Assembly (NCBI RefSeq): GCF_001905725.1
Contig: NZ_LIWB01000001.1
Coordinates: 496,001 to 560,000 of the forward strand
Reading direction: 5' to 3'
From: Streptomyces sp. CB02400
GTDB lineage: Bacteria > Actinomycetota > Actinomycetes > Streptomycetales > Streptomycetaceae
Length of the DNA: 64,000 bases
Both the position numbers and the translations under genes were made by a program. The notes under the pieces are model-generated. The model was not told where the DNA came from and made no database searches. It saw only the letters and a program-made list of their open reading frames with translations. Position 1 is the stretch's first letter. Every line of letters starts with the position of its first letter. Shown here one piece after another: positions 25,860-35,392 of this stretch.

Positions 25860-26885
25860 TCAGTCCTTCCCGTCCCCGTCCGGTGCCTGCCGGGGAGCCG
25901 AGGAGGGCGCCGGGGACGGCGTCGAGGACGGCACCGGCCGGGCCGCCGGCAGCGGGCCGAGGGCGGTCGTCACGGGCGCCGGCTCCGGCCGCCGCGGCAG
26001 CCGGGGGCGTACGACCTTCCGCCACAGCAGGACCAGCAGCACCGCCACCGCCGCGAACGGCAGCACCGCGCCGATCGCCACCGCCAGCCAGCGCAGCATC
26101 GTCACGAACGCGTCCCAGCCGCCCGCGAGGGCGTCCACGAACCCCGGATCGTCGTCCTTCTCCGCCTCCTCCACCGGTGTCTCGGACAGGGACAGGGTGA
26201 TGGTGGCCAGGCTCGTACGGTCCTTCAGGGACGCCTGCTGGGCGAGCAGGGCCTCCAGGTCGGCCTGGCGGCTGCTCAGCTCGCCCTCCAGGGTGACCAC
26301 GTCACTGAGCTCGGTGGCCCGGTCCATCAGTTCGCGGATACGGGCCACGCTGGCCCGCTGGGTCGTGATCCGGCTCTCCACGTCGACGACCTGGTCGGTG
26401 ACGTCCTGCGCCTTCGCGCTGCGTTCGAGGAGCTTGCCGGTGCCCTCCAGATCGGCGAGGACCTCGTCGTACTCCCCGACGGGCACGCGCAGCACCACGC
26501 GCGTGTGCTCGTGGCCCTCCTCGTCCCGGTCGGTGGTCTCGTCGCCGATGTAGCCGCCCGCGTTCTCGGTCGTCGTCCGGGCCTCGTCCAGCGCCTTCGG
26601 GACGTCCTCGACCCGCACGGTGAGGGAGGCGGTGCGGATGATGTGGTTCGCGGTGGCCTTCGGCGGCGCGGTCGCCTGCGCGCCGTCCGCCGAACCGCCG
26701 GGGGCTCCCTGCTTCGCGTCCTCCTGCGCGGCCTGTCCTTCCGCCGGCGCGGCGGCGGCCTTGTCGGCGGCCCCGGACGCGCCGGAGTCGTCGCTCGCGC
26801 CGCTGCACCCGCTGACGGCGAGGGCCGCCGCCAGCAGGACCCCGGCCAGGGCGTGGGCGGGTCGTAGGGATCGTCGTGTGCGCAT
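25860..26885 (-). CDS. DUF4349 lipoprotein with C-terminal membrane anchor
   Basis: 341 aa. A signal peptide with lipobox LAVSGC gives acylated C27. A low-complexity Ala/Gly/Gln linker follows. The DUF4349 domain (about 90-270) opens with IIRTASLTVRVEDVPKAL and contains a long coiled coil (residues about 185-240). One transmembrane helix (AVAIGAVLPFAAVAVLLVLLW) and a Pro/Ser-rich cytoplasmic tail end the protein. Function is unknown; the architecture suggests a cell-envelope sensor or scaffold. ATG at 26885 follows GGGGGAG. It is divergent from hemY with a 156-bp intergenic region. Confidence 0.85.
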   Translation of the reverse strand: MRTRRSLRPAHALAGVLLAAALAVSGCSGASDDSGASGAADKAAAAPAEGQAAQEDAKQGAPGGSADGAQATAPPKATANHIIRTASLTVRVEDVPKALDEARTTTENAGGYIGDETTDRDEEGHEHTRVVLRVPVGEYDEVLADLEGTGKLLERSAKAQDVTDQVVDVESRITTQRASVARIRELMDRATELSDVVTLEGELSSRQADLEALLAQQASLKDRTSLATITLSLSETPVEEAEKDDDPGFVDALAGGWDAFVTMLRWLAVAIGAVLPFAAVAVLLVLLWRKVVRPRLPRRPEPAPVTTALGPLPAARPVPSSTPSPAPSSAPRQAPDGDGKD

Positions 26886-27041
26886 GTGGGGCTCCCCCGG
26901 TGTCGTGACGACTGACGTTCCTTCGACGCGGGAGGGGTGCGGAACGTTGGCGCCGGACGGTCCCGATGCGGTCACGGTAGGGACTCGACAGGGCCACATG
27001 GCCCTGGTGGGGGTGTCGGTGGCGTTTGAGAGGGTGGAGCC

Positions 27042-28499
27042 ATGAGCGGATCACATGCGGACTCCGGGCAGCACATCGTCGTCGTCGGAGCCGGAATCGC
27101 CGGGCTGGCCGCAGCCCACCGGCTGCGGGAGCACGGGGCGCGGGTCACCGTGCTGGAGGCCTCGGACCGGGTCGGCGGCAAGCTGCTGCCGGGGGAGATC
27201 GCGGGCGCGCGCGTCGACCTCGGCGCCGAGTCGTTGCTGGCCCGCCGCCCCGAGGCGGTGGGTCTCGCCCGCGCGGTGGGTCTCGCCGACCGGCTCCAGC
27301 CGCCGGCCACCGCCACCGCCTCGCTGTGGACCCGGGGCGCCCTGCGCCCCATGCCCAAGGGCCACGTCATGGGCGTGCCCGGCACCGCCGAAGCCCTCGC
27401 CGGCGTCCTGTCCGACGAGGGGCTGGCCCGGATCGGACGCGACGCCGACCTGCCCCGCACCGAGGTCGGCGACGACGTGGCCGTCGGCGAGTACGTGGCG
27501 GCGCGCGTCGGCCGCGAGGTCGTCGACCGCCTGGTGGAGCCCCTGCTCGGCGGGGTGTACGCCGGTGACGCGTACCGCATCTCGATGCGTTCGGCGGTCC
27601 CGCAGCTCTTCGAGGCCGCCCGGACCCACACCTCCCTCACCGAGGCGGTCCGCGGGATCCAGGCGAAGTCCGCCGCCTCGGCGCAGACCGGCCCCGTCTT
27701 CATGGGCATCGCGGGCGGAGTGGGCACCCTCCCGCTCGCGGTCGCCGACGCGCTGCGGGCGGGCGGCGTGGAGATCCTCACCGGCACGCCGGTCACGGAG
27801 CTGCGCCGCGAACCGGAGGACGGCTGGCGGGTCGTCGCCGGGGACCGGGCGCTGCACGCCGACGCGGTCGTCGTCGCCGTCCCCGCCCCGGCCGCCGCCG
27901 GCCTGCTGCGCGCCGAGGCGCCCGGCGCCGCCGCCGAACTCGCCGGCGTCGAGTACGCCTCCATGGCGCTGATCACCCTCGCCTACCGCCGCGCGGAGAC
28001 CGATCTGCCCGAGGGCAGCGGATTCCTGGTGCCGCCGGTCGACGGCCGCACCATCAAGGCGTCCACCTTCGCCTCCGCCAAATGGGGCTGGATCGCCGAG
28101 GAGAACCCGGACCTGGTCGTCCTGCGCACCTCCGTGGGCCGCCACGGCGAGACGGAGATCCTCCGCCGTGACGACGCCGGCCTCGTGGAGGTCTCCCGGC
28201 ACGACCTGAAGGCCGCCGTCGGCCTGGACGCCGCCCCGGTCGCCACCCGCGTCACCCGTTGGGACGACGGCCTGCCCCAGTACCCTGTCGGGCACCACGC
28301 GCGCGTGGCCCGCGTCCGCGAGCACCTCGCCGGACTCGCCGGCCTCGCCGTGTGCGGCGCGGCCTACGACGGCGTCGGCGTCCCCGCGTGCATCGCGAGC
28401 GCGTACGCCGCCGCCGACCAGATCCACGGTGACCTGCACGGTGTGCAGCAGCTCACCGCCAACCCGGTGCAGAGCCTCCACGGAGGAGCAGGAGAATAA
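27042..28499 (+). CDS. hemY: Coproporphyrinogen III oxidase (HemY/HemG-type protoporphyrinogen oxidase)
   Basis: 485 aa FAD enzyme. The N-terminal dinucleotide motif is [16 protein letters not shown], followed by [10 protein letters not shown]. In Actinobacteria this protein (CgoX) oxidises coproporphyrinogen III to coproporphyrin III in the coproporphyrin-dependent haem route. The adjacent hemQ supports that over the classical protoporphyrin reaction. ATG at 27042 follows GAGAGG by 8 bp. hemQ starts 5 bp after its stop. The protein has family-typical length and is complete. Confidence 0.93.
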   Translation: MSGSHADSGQHIVVVGAGIAGLAAAHRLREHGARVTVLEASDRVGGKLLPGEIAGARVDLGAESLLARRPEAVGLARAVGLADRLQPPATATASLWTRGALRPMPKGHVMGVPGTAEALAGVLSDEGLARIGRDADLPRTEVGDDVAVGEYVAARVGREVVDRLVEPLLGGVYAGDAYRISMRSAVPQLFEAARTHTSLTEAVRGIQAKSAASAQTGPVFMGIAGGVGTLPLAVADALRAGGVEILTGTPVTELRREPEDGWRVVAGDRALHADAVVVAVPAPAAAGLLRAEAPGAAAELAGVEYASMALITLAYRRAETDLPEGSGFLVPPVDGRTIKASTFASAKWGWIAEENPDLVVLRTSVGRHGETEILRRDDAGLVEVSRHDLKAAVGLDAAPVATRVTRWDDGLPQYPVGHHARVARVREHLAGLAGLAVCGAAYDGVGVPACIASAYAAADQIHGDLHGVQQLTANPVQSLHGGAGE

Positions 28500-28504
28500 G
28501 GGAC

Positions 28505-29236
28505 ATGAGTGACGACGCCACCACCCCCGCCCCCGACCGGATCCCCAACAAGGGCAAGCTGGCCAAGGACCTCAACGAGGTCATCCGCTACACCCTCTGG
28601 TCCGTCTTCAAGCTGAAGGACGTACTGCCGGAGGACCGCGCCGGGTACGCCGACGAGGTCCAGGAGCTGTTCGACCAGCTCGCCGCCAAGGACGTCACGA
28701 TCCGCGGCACCTACGACCTGTCGGGCCTGCGCGCGGACGCCGACCTCATGATCTGGTGGCACGCCGAGACCGCCGACCAGCTCCAGGAGGCGTACAACCT
28801 GTTCCGCCGCACCAGGCTGGGCCGCGCGCTGGAGCCGGTCTGGTCGAACATGGCGCTGCACCGGCCCGCCGAGTTCAACCGGTCGCACATCCCGGCGTTC
28901 CTCGCCGACGAGACGCCCCGCGACTATGTGAGCGTCTACCCCTTCGTGCGCTCCTACGACTGGTACCTGCTGCCCGACGAGGACCGCCGGCGCATGCTCG
29001 CCGACCACGGCAAGATGGCCCGCGGCTACCCCGACGTGCGCGCCAACACGGTCTCCTCGTTCTCCCTGGGCGACTACGAGTGGATCCTCGCCTTCGAGGC
29101 CGACGAGCTGGACCGGATCGTCGACCTCATGCGTCACCTGCGCGGCTCGGAGGCCCGGATGCACGTCCGCGAGGAGGTCCCGTTCTTCACGGGCCGCCGC
29201 AAGGACGTCGCGGAACTGGTCGCGGGCCTGGCCTGA
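28505..29236 (+). CDS. hemQ: Coproheme decarboxylase (chlorite dismutase-like HemQ)
   Basis: 243 aa. It performs the peroxide-dependent double decarboxylation of coproheme III to haem b (also called ChdC). Family blocks are [10 protein letters not shown] near the start, [31 protein letters not shown] with the catalytic Tyr, and [12 protein letters not shown] with the proximal haem-ligand His near residue 168. It has the actinobacterial form without an N-terminal extension. It sits 5 bp after hemY, certainly one operon. Its stop abuts the stop of the convergent peptidase gene with no gap. Confidence 0.95.
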   Translation: MSDDATTPAPDRIPNKGKLAKDLNEVIRYTLWSVFKLKDVLPEDRAGYADEVQELFDQLAAKDVTIRGTYDLSGLRADADLMIWWHAETADQLQEAYNLFRRTRLGRALEPVWSNMALHRPAEFNRSHIPAFLADETPRDYVSVYPFVRSYDWYLLPDEDRRRMLADHGKMARGYPDVRANTVSSFSLGDYEWILAFEADELDRIVDLMRHLRGSEARMHVREEVPFFTGRRKDVAELVAGLA

Positions 29237-30844
29237 TCAGACGGCGGGCCGGGCTTCCCCGGCCCGCCGGTCCGCCGACGCCGGCTTCGGTTCCGGGTGC
29301 GGTGCGCAGGAGGCGCGCCGCCCCGGGACCCGGCCGTCCAGCAGATACGCCTCCAGGTGGCCGTGCACACAGGCGTTGGCCCCGCCCGCGAGGCCGTGGC
29401 TGCCGGCGTCCCGCTCGGTCACCAGCGCCGACCCCGCCAGCCGCCGGTGCAGCTCCAGGGCCCCGTCGTACGGGGTGGCCGCGTCCCGCTCCGCCGCCAG
29501 GATCAGTGTCGGCGGCAGCTCACCGCTCCCCGCGCGCACGTCCAGCGGCCGCTGCCGGGGCGCCCGCCAGTAGGCGCACGGCAGGTTGGTCCACACATTG
29601 CCCCAGGTCTCGAAGGGCGCCCGGCGCGCGAGCCGGGTGTTGTCCCGGTCCCACACCGCCCAGTCCGTGGGCCAGGGCGCGTCGTTGCACTCCACGGCGA
29701 GATACACCGCCCGCGCGTTCTCCGCCTCCGCCGCCGCCTCCGGATACTCCTGCGCCTGCTCGACCAGCGGCCCGGGATCACCCTTCAGATACGCCGACAG
29801 CGCCTGCGCGCGATGCGGCCAGTGGTCGTCGTAGTAGCCGGCCTTCAGGAACGCCGCCTGCAACTGCCCGGGCCCGACCTTCCCGCCCGCCGGTTCCTTC
29901 GCCAGCCGCGCGCGGGCCTTGTCGTAACTGCCCTGCACCTCGCGCGCCGTGTCCCCCAGCCCGTACACGTCGTCGTGCCGGGCGGCCCACGCCCGGAAGT
30001 CCGCCCAGCGGTCCTCGAACGCCGCCGACTGGTCGAGGTTGTTGCGGTACCAGATCTGCTCCGGGTCCGGGTTCACCGCCGAGTCGAACACCATCCGCCG
30101 TACGTGCGAGGGGAACAGCGTGGCGTACAGCGCCCCCAGGTACGTGCCGTACGACGATCCCAGGAACGTCAGCCGGTTCTCGCCGAGCGCGGCGCGCAGG
30201 ACGTCCAGGTCACGGGCGTTGTTGAGCGAGTTGTAGTACCGCAGGGAGTCGCCGTTCCGCTCGGCGCACCCCCGCGCGTACGCCTTGGCCCGCGCGACGC
30301 GCTTCCGCTTGTGCGCCGCCGTGGGGTGGACGGGCGCCTTCGAGGGGCCCTTGAAGAACGTCCCCGGGTCCGTGCAGGACAGCGGGGCCGAACGGCCCAC
30401 CCCGCGCGGGGCGTAGCCGACGAGGTCGTACGCCGCCGCGAGGCGCTTCCACTGGGGCAGCGCGCCCATCATCGGGAAGTACATGCCGGTGGCGCCAGGC
30501 CCGCCCGGGTTGTGGACCAGGGACCCCTGCCTGCGCACCTTGCGCTTGCTGTTGTCGGGGTCCTTCCCGGTGGCCCGGACGCGGCTGACGGTGAGTTCGA
30601 TCTGCTTCCCGTCCGGGCGGGCGTAGTCGAGCGGGACGCGGACCGTGCCGCACTGGACGGTGCCGGGCAGCCCTTGCTCGGCGGGGCAGGCGCCGAAGTC
30701 GATGCCCTCGGCCGAGGCCCGCGCGGCGGCCGTCGCGGTGCCGCGCGGCTCGGCGTCGGGAGTTCCCGCGCCGGCCGGGGCGGCGGCCAGGGCGGTGAGC
30801 AGCAAGGACCCGGCGGCCACATGGACGACGGCGGCGGTTCTCAT
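29237..30844 (-). CDS. Secreted alpha/beta-hydrolase, tripeptidyl aminopeptidase-like
   Basis: 535 aa. A Sec signal peptide (MRTAAVVHVAAGSLLLTALAA, likely cut after PAGAG) opens the protein. The alpha/beta hydrolase fold has the oxyanion region HNPGGPGATG and the nucleophile elbow FLGSSYGTYLG. The TAP-like C-terminal domain includes ILAAERDAATPY with the catalytic Asp and DAGSHGLAGG with the catalytic His. Such S33 enzymes remove tripeptides or amino acids from secreted proteins. The ATG at 30844 fits the signal peptide; AAGGGA lies somewhat far upstream (11 bp). The stop touches the hemQ stop. Confidence 0.9.
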   Translation of the reverse strand: MRTAAVVHVAAGSLLLTALAAAPAGAGTPDAEPRGTATAAARASAEGIDFGACPAEQGLPGTVQCGTVRVPLDYARPDGKQIELTVSRVRATGKDPDNSKRKVRRQGSLVHNPGGPGATGMYFPMMGALPQWKRLAAAYDLVGYAPRGVGRSAPLSCTDPGTFFKGPSKAPVHPTAAHKRKRVARAKAYARGCAERNGDSLRYYNSLNNARDLDVLRAALGENRLTFLGSSYGTYLGALYATLFPSHVRRMVFDSAVNPDPEQIWYRNNLDQSAAFEDRWADFRAWAARHDDVYGLGDTAREVQGSYDKARARLAKEPAGGKVGPGQLQAAFLKAGYYDDHWPHRAQALSAYLKGDPGPLVEQAQEYPEAAAEAENARAVYLAVECNDAPWPTDWAVWDRDNTRLARRAPFETWGNVWTNLPCAYWRAPRQRPLDVRAGSGELPPTLILAAERDAATPYDGALELHRRLAGSALVTERDAGSHGLAGGANACVHGHLEAYLLDGRVPGRRASCAPHPEPKPASADRRAGEARPAV

Positions 30845-30937
30845 CGACGAACGATCCCTTCGGTGCACAACGGCGACAAAAGGGATGTTTCGCTTGGTGT
30901 TGACGTGAGGCAAGCACCGTACGCCGGGGTGTCGGCG

Positions 30938-31708
30938 TCAATGCCCTTCGTAGGGCCCCCGGTGTGCGAAGGCCGCACGCAGTTCCGGCTCGCCCACCGC
31001 GCGGATGCCGTGCACCGCGACGGAGGTGAGATACGTACGGTCGTCGCCGGCGTCGCGGGGCAGTTCGCCCAGCAGACGCTGGCCGGCCGGGGAGGCCCAG
31101 GGCGAGTACGGGTGGACCTCGAACCGTGCGACGGCCAGACAGCCCAGCGTGAAGACCAGCGGCAGCGCGAACCACAGCGCGACCAGATGGCGCGGCATGT
31201 CCGACGGGACGGGCGTGAGCAGGGCGGCCACCCCCAGCCCCGCCACGGCCGGCACGGCGAGCCGCACCTGCCGTACCGCCTCCGCGACGGTCGTACCGGC
31301 ACCGTCGGGCACCGCCAGCCCGGCGCCGACCAGCCGTTCGGCGATCCCGCGCACGGCGTCCGCGGTCGCCGCGGCGGCCCGCACCGGCGCGAGGGGCGAC
31401 TGCCCCTGAGGCCCTATCGCCCCTATCACCGACCGTTCCATCTCGTCCCGCCCGAGCGGATCGACCACCGTCGCCCAGCCGGTGTGCGCGAGCAGCAGCC
31501 GCCGCTGACGGGCCATCGCGACGAGCGTGACGTCGGCGACCCGACCGGGACCACCGGACAGGAACGCGGCCTCGTACAGCGTCAGATCGCGTCCCGTCCC
31601 CGCGTCGGAGCCGGCCGCGGCGGCGCCGCGCACGGCGGCCAGACACAGCCGCAGGCACGCCACACCGGCGACGGCCCAGGCCAGGAGCAGAAGAGGGACC
31701 CAGAACAT
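30938..31708 (-). CDS. TIGR04222-domain membrane protein
   Basis: 256 aa. The TIGR04222 hallmark LTLYEAAFLSGGPGRVADVTLVA-type block begins near residue 43. Membrane segments are at residues 2-25 and a pair near 165-205. Family members often end in a Gly/Cys-rich or Gly/Ser-rich low-complexity tail. This one stops at HRGPYEGH and has no Cys after the membrane segments. It lies 107 bp downstream of the DUF692 gene on the same strand, a pairing I recall as recurrent in Actinobacteria. Function is unknown; a partner or substrate of the DUF692 enzyme is possible. ATG at 31708 has no clear ribosome site. Confidence 0.8.
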   Translation of the reverse strand: MFWVPLLLLAWAVAGVACLRLCLAAVRGAAAAGSDAGTGRDLTLYEAAFLSGGPGRVADVTLVAMARQRRLLLAHTGWATVVDPLGRDEMERSVIGAIGPQGQSPLAPVRAAAATADAVRGIAERLVGAGLAVPDGAGTTVAEAVRQVRLAVPAVAGLGVAALLTPVPSDMPRHLVALWFALPLVFTLGCLAVARFEVHPYSPWASPAGQRLLGELPRDAGDDRTYLTSVAVHGIRAVGEPELRAAFAHRGPYEGH

Positions 31709-31815
31709 GAGTTGTTTGTAAGCGCGCGGTCGCGACAACACCATGCCTTGTTCACGATCCGGGACGGAGCGTTGTCGGTATGTGACGTTCCGCTTGGATT
31801 GTCGGGCGCCGGCGG

Positions 31816-33126
31816 TCAGCGCCGCAGCAACACCCGCCGGGTGGCCCGCGCCAGCCGCACCGCCGGCCTGCGCGAACGCGGCTTCGACCCCGACCGCTCC
31901 AGCCACCACTCCAGCAACTCGCGCCGCGCCGAAGCGTCCTCGGGCCGCCCGGCCAGCACATGCTCGGCGAAGTCCAGCGCGTCCCGCCGGTAGCCGTCGG
32001 TCATCGGCCGCGTCCGCGCGTACGCGAGGAAGGCGGACCGGTACCCGTCCCCGAGGATCACCGGCAGCTCGGGCGCGACCTTGGCGACGACATCGGCCCG
32101 CTTGGCGGCGAGCGCCCGCGCCTGCACCCCCATCCGCACCCGGTCGAACCCCTCCGGTACGGGCGCCTGGGCGACCAGCGCGGACAGCACCGCGGTCTGC
32201 GCGAGCGCGAGCCGCTCCCGGGCGGCCCCGAGGGAGCCCTGCCGCGGCTCGGGCCGGACACCCACGACCGCCGCCGCCACCGCGCCCGCGTCCCGGCGCT
32301 CCGCCCCCTCCTCGACCGCCCGCCGGATCGCGCCCAACTCCCGCTCCATCTCCTCCGCTTCCGGGAAGTTCTCGTCCCGCTCCAGCAGTACGCCGGGAGG
32401 GGAGACCCGGGAGGCGAGGTCGGTCAGCACGTCCAGCACGGGCCGCGGGACGGGGTGGGCGTGACTGTCGTGCCACACGCCGTCCCGCTCGAACCCGCCC
32501 GCGACATGGACGTACGCGATGGCCTCCAGGGGCAGTTCGGCGAGCGCCTTGGCCGGGTCCTCGCCCCGGTTGACGTGGTTGGTGTGCAGGTTGGCGACGT
32601 CGATGAGGAGCCGTACGCCGGTCCGGTCGGCCAGCTCGTACAGGAACTGCCCCTCGGTCATCTCCTCGCCGGGCCAGGAGATCAGCGCGGCGATGTTCTC
32701 CACGGCGAGCGGCACGGGCAGCGCGTCCTGGGCGACACGGACGTTCTCGCACAGCACGTCGAGGGCGTCACGGGTGCGCGGCACGGGCAGCAGGTGCCCG
32801 GCCTCGATCGGCGACGACGCGGTCAGCGCCCCGCCCGCCCGGACGAACGCGATGTGCTCGGTGACGAGCGGCGACCGCAGCGTCTCCGCCCGCTCGGCGA
32901 GGGCGGCCAGCCGCCCCTCGTCGGGCCGCTCGGCCCCGCCCAGCCCCAGCGAGACCCCGTGCGGTACGACGGTCACCCCCCGCTCACGCAACCGCGTGAG
33001 CGACTCGGGCAGATGCCCGGGACACACGTTCTCGGCCACGACCTCGACCCAGTCGATCCCCGGCATGCGCTCGACGGCCTCCGCGATCTCCGGCCGCCAC
33101 CCGATCCCCGTCCCCAGCTCCACCAT
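31816..33126 (-). CDS. DUF692 (MNIO family) multinuclear iron oxygenase-like protein
   Basis: 436 aa. DUF692 TIM-barrel motifs appear in order: [11 protein letters not shown] at the N-terminus, [69 protein letters not shown] and LLERDENFP. These supply the His/Asp/Glu iron ligands of MbnB/TglH/ChrH relatives, which modify Cys residues in peptide substrates. About 150 C-terminal residues are an additional helical domain. ATG at 33126 (MVELGTG) is preferred because GGAGGAGGGG precedes it; in-frame starts at 33147 and 33213 are weaker. The TIGR04222 gene follows. No Cys-rich precursor peptide was found nearby. Confidence 0.85.
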   Translation of the reverse strand: MVELGTGIGWRPEIAEAVERMPGIDWVEVVAENVCPGHLPESLTRLRERGVTVVPHGVSLGLGGAERPDEGRLAALAERAETLRSPLVTEHIAFVRAGGALTASSPIEAGHLLPVPRTRDALDVLCENVRVAQDALPVPLAVENIAALISWPGEEMTEGQFLYELADRTGVRLLIDVANLHTNHVNRGEDPAKALAELPLEAIAYVHVAGGFERDGVWHDSHAHPVPRPVLDVLTDLASRVSPPGVLLERDENFPEAEEMERELGAIRRAVEEGAERRDAGAVAAAVVGVRPEPRQGSLGAARERLALAQTAVLSALVAQAPVPEGFDRVRMGVQARALAAKRADVVAKVAPELPVILGDGYRSAFLAYARTRPMTDGYRRDALDFAEHVLAGRPEDASARRELLEWWLERSGSKPRSRRPAVRLARATRRVLLRR

Positions 33127-33233
33127 CGTCCCCTCCTCCACCGGCATGTCCGGCCCCCCGTAGGTGAGAGGGATATGACCTCCCGACGCGTCCGCGAACC
33201 GCGCCCCGGACACCTTCAGAGGAACATTTGAGG

Positions 33234-33755
33234 TTAGGGGCGCGCCGGCCGGGCGAAGCCGGCGAGAGCACGGAAGTCGTCCTCCCGGAGCCCGATCCGC
33301 GGATCGACGTGGTGCAGCAGCCCGGCTCCGGGGTGGTGGGCGGCCACGTACGCCCGGTCGAGTTCGCTCTGCTCGTCGTCCACCCAGGCGAAGGGCCGCC
33401 CGTCGGCGTGCTCCACCAGCGGACCGGTCTTCCAGTGCACCCCGTCGGGCCGCTCCCGGAACAGGGCGTCACCGAAGTCGACGAAGGGAAGCTCGGGCAG
33501 TCCGAGCCGGGGGCCTATCCACCGGTTGGCGTCCCCCATCCAGGTCGTGGCCCAGCACAGTTCGTACCCGAGCCGCAGGAGAGCCGGCCCGTGCTCCGGG
33601 TCGAGCCACACGCGCAACGGCCGCCGTCGGGACGACAACGGCCCTCGCTCCACCGGCACCCTGAGCGTGATGTACCCGGCGGGGCGTCTCTCGGGCTGGG
33701 CCGCGTAGGGATTGAGCGGGCCGTCCACGTCGAGAAAGAGCAGCGGTCGGTTCAC
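33234..33755 (-). CDS. HAD-like domain protein
   Basis: 173 aa. The N-terminus [14 protein letters not shown] carries the HAD motif I pair D9/D11, and ELCWATTW corresponds to motif [11 protein letters not shown] carries the acidic motif IV. It lacks a large cap domain, so it may be a small phosphatase or nucleic-acid-end enzyme of the DUF-HAD type common in Streptomyces. GTG at 33755 follows GGGAGG by 4 bp. It is transcribed in the same direction as the DUF692 gene 107 bp downstream but is probably independent. Confidence 0.75.
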   Translation of the reverse strand: MNRPLLFLDVDGPLNPYAAQPERRPAGYITLRVPVERGPLSSRRRPLRVWLDPEHGPALLRLGYELCWATTWMGDANRWIGPRLGLPELPFVDFGDALFRERPDGVHWKTGPLVEHADGRPFAWVDDEQSELDRAYVAAHHPGAGLLHHVDPRIGLREDDFRALAGFARPARP

Positions 33756-33808
33756 GGTGCCTCCCTGATCATCCGCTTATGATCGCCCACGGCTGAGGGA
33801 GGGGAAAC

Positions 33809-34267
33809 ATGGACGGGAAGGGGCGAAGCCCCGGAGCTTCGCGTTCCGTGCTCCGGCACCTCGGGGCCATGCATCTGAGCGGAGCCGTACTCCTGCTCAC
33901 GTTCCTGGTCCCGCCGTACTGGATGGCGGCCGCCGCCCACGCCACGCCGCCCGGCGATCCCGGCGCGGACGCTCCCTTCCTCCTCCTCGTCACCGTCCCG
34001 TCGGTCTGCGTGGTTTTCCATGTGGCGGTGCAGATACCGGCCGGGCTCCTGGGGGCCTGGCTGGGCAGACGACGTACGACACTGACCCGGTACGGGAGCG
34101 CGGTCGCCGTGGCCGGCGTGCTGAGCCTGCTCCTCCTCCGGGCGGCGGGATGGAACGCGGGGCAGGACGTCGTGCCCGTGTGGGCCGACGCCATGGTCCG
34201 TGGGGCACTCGGTCTGGCCGGATACATGTGGGTCGTACGAACCAGGCCCGGTTCTCAGCCGGCTTGA
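33809..34267 (+). CDS. Hypothetical four-TM membrane protein
   Basis: 152 aa. There are four likely membrane segments, around residues 20-42, 58-85, 95-112 and 128-143, after a basic N-terminus. ATG at 33809 follows GAGGGAGGGG. The 3' end overlaps the convergent C45-family gene by 13 bp. No domain is recognised. Confidence 0.7.
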   Translation: MDGKGRSPGASRSVLRHLGAMHLSGAVLLLTFLVPPYWMAAAAHATPPGDPGADAPFLLLVTVPSVCVVFHVAVQIPAGLLGAWLGRRRTTLTRYGSAVAVAGVLSLLLLRAAGWNAGQDVVPVWADAMVRGALGLAGYMWVVRTRPGSQPA

Positions 34268-35199
34268 CCGAGCGCGATGACGCGGGAGCCGGGAGCGAAG
34301 TCGGTGAAGGACTGTTCCCAGGTCTCGCCGGGCCAGTGATAGGTCACGCGGCCCTCGGCGGGCCGGTAGTGGGCGGTGTAGACCGTCCCCAGCCCCTCGT
34401 CGTACGCGTACTGGTACAGCGGCGGCTCCAGCATCGCCGCCACGTCCGTTCCCGTCGCCCGGACGGTGCTCAGCCGCTCCTGGGTCCGGGAGAACCGCTC
34501 CTGGTCGTCCGGCACCGGCAGGTGCTGGTGGTTGGCGGCGCAGGCGTCCGGCGCCTCGGTCAGCGGGATGTCCGGTCCCACGAACACCGTCACCGCCTTC
34601 TCGGAGTCGACGAGGGTGACGTTCTGCGGGATGGCGATCGGTATGGACCGCAGCCTGCCGACCGCCTCGTCGACGGTGTCGCAGGTCTCCAGCAGATAGC
34701 GCAGCACGATGAGGACGGCGAAGCCGGGGCCGTGGACGAACCGGCCGCCGAAGGTGAGCGAGACCGCCAGCCCGGCGTCGTTCAACCCGTCCAGCAGGCC
34801 CCAGGCCGCGTCCTGCATTCCGATGACCGGGCGGAGGAAGTGCGAGGAGACGATGGTGCCTTCGCACTCGTCGGGGGCGAAGTCGTAGTTGCGCAGCAGG
34901 GTGCCGCCCGCGCCGATCTGGGTGCAGCCCGAGAAGAACGGTCGCAGGGTGGCGAGGGTGAGGAAGGTTTCCCCACCCGGCCGGTCGAGCCGACGGGCGA
35001 GCCGCTCCAGGACCGGGACCAGCTCCGGCATGTGTGTCTCGAACAGCTTCCGGGCACGTTCCGCGCCCTCCACCGTCCGGCTCTCCTCGGTCATCCACCC
35101 CTCCGCGCGCGGCCACATGGCCTGTACGTGGCCGGCCCAGCGGTCGTCGTCGCCGTCGCCGATGTCGATGGCGCGGAAGGTCTTCTGCAACCGGCTCAT
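34255..35199 (-). CDS. C45-family autoproteolytic acyltransferase/hydrolase
   Basis: 314 aa, related to acyl-CoA:6-aminopenicillanic acid acyltransferase and acid-ceramidase-like Ntn hydrolases. The predicted autoprocessing site is Gly91-Cys92 in RPFFSGCTQIGAGG; C92 would become the N-terminal nucleophile. GGTLLRNYDFAP and the TFGGRFVHGPGFAV core match the family. It likely hydrolyses or transfers acyl groups on amide substrates in the cytoplasm; no signal peptide is present. The start is ATG at 35199. No beta-lactam biosynthetic genes are nearby, so that role is not suggested. Confidence 0.8.
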   Translation of the reverse strand: MSRLQKTFRAIDIGDGDDDRWAGHVQAMWPRAEGWMTEESRTVEGAERARKLFETHMPELVPVLERLARRLDRPGGETFLTLATLRPFFSGCTQIGAGGTLLRNYDFAPDECEGTIVSSHFLRPVIGMQDAAWGLLDGLNDAGLAVSLTFGGRFVHGPGFAVLIVLRYLLETCDTVDEAVGRLRSIPIAIPQNVTLVDSEKAVTVFVGPDIPLTEAPDACAANHQHLPVPDDQERFSRTQERLSTVRATGTDVAAMLEPPLYQYAYDEGLGTVYTAHYRPAEGRVTYHWPGETWEQSFTDFAPGSRVIALGQAG

Positions 35200-35392
35200 T
35201 CCAGTGGCTCCCTTACGGACCTCGGACGGAGTAGTGGCAACTTACCTAATTTCACGAGCAGTTCCCTGCTCCGTATCGCAGACGCCGCCTCCACCTGCTC
35301 GACTCTGTCCCCGACCGAACCCGCCGGGTGGCTCGGCATGTGCCAAGATGCGGTGAACTGACGTTCGGGGGATGCGTTCAGCGGGGGACGAC

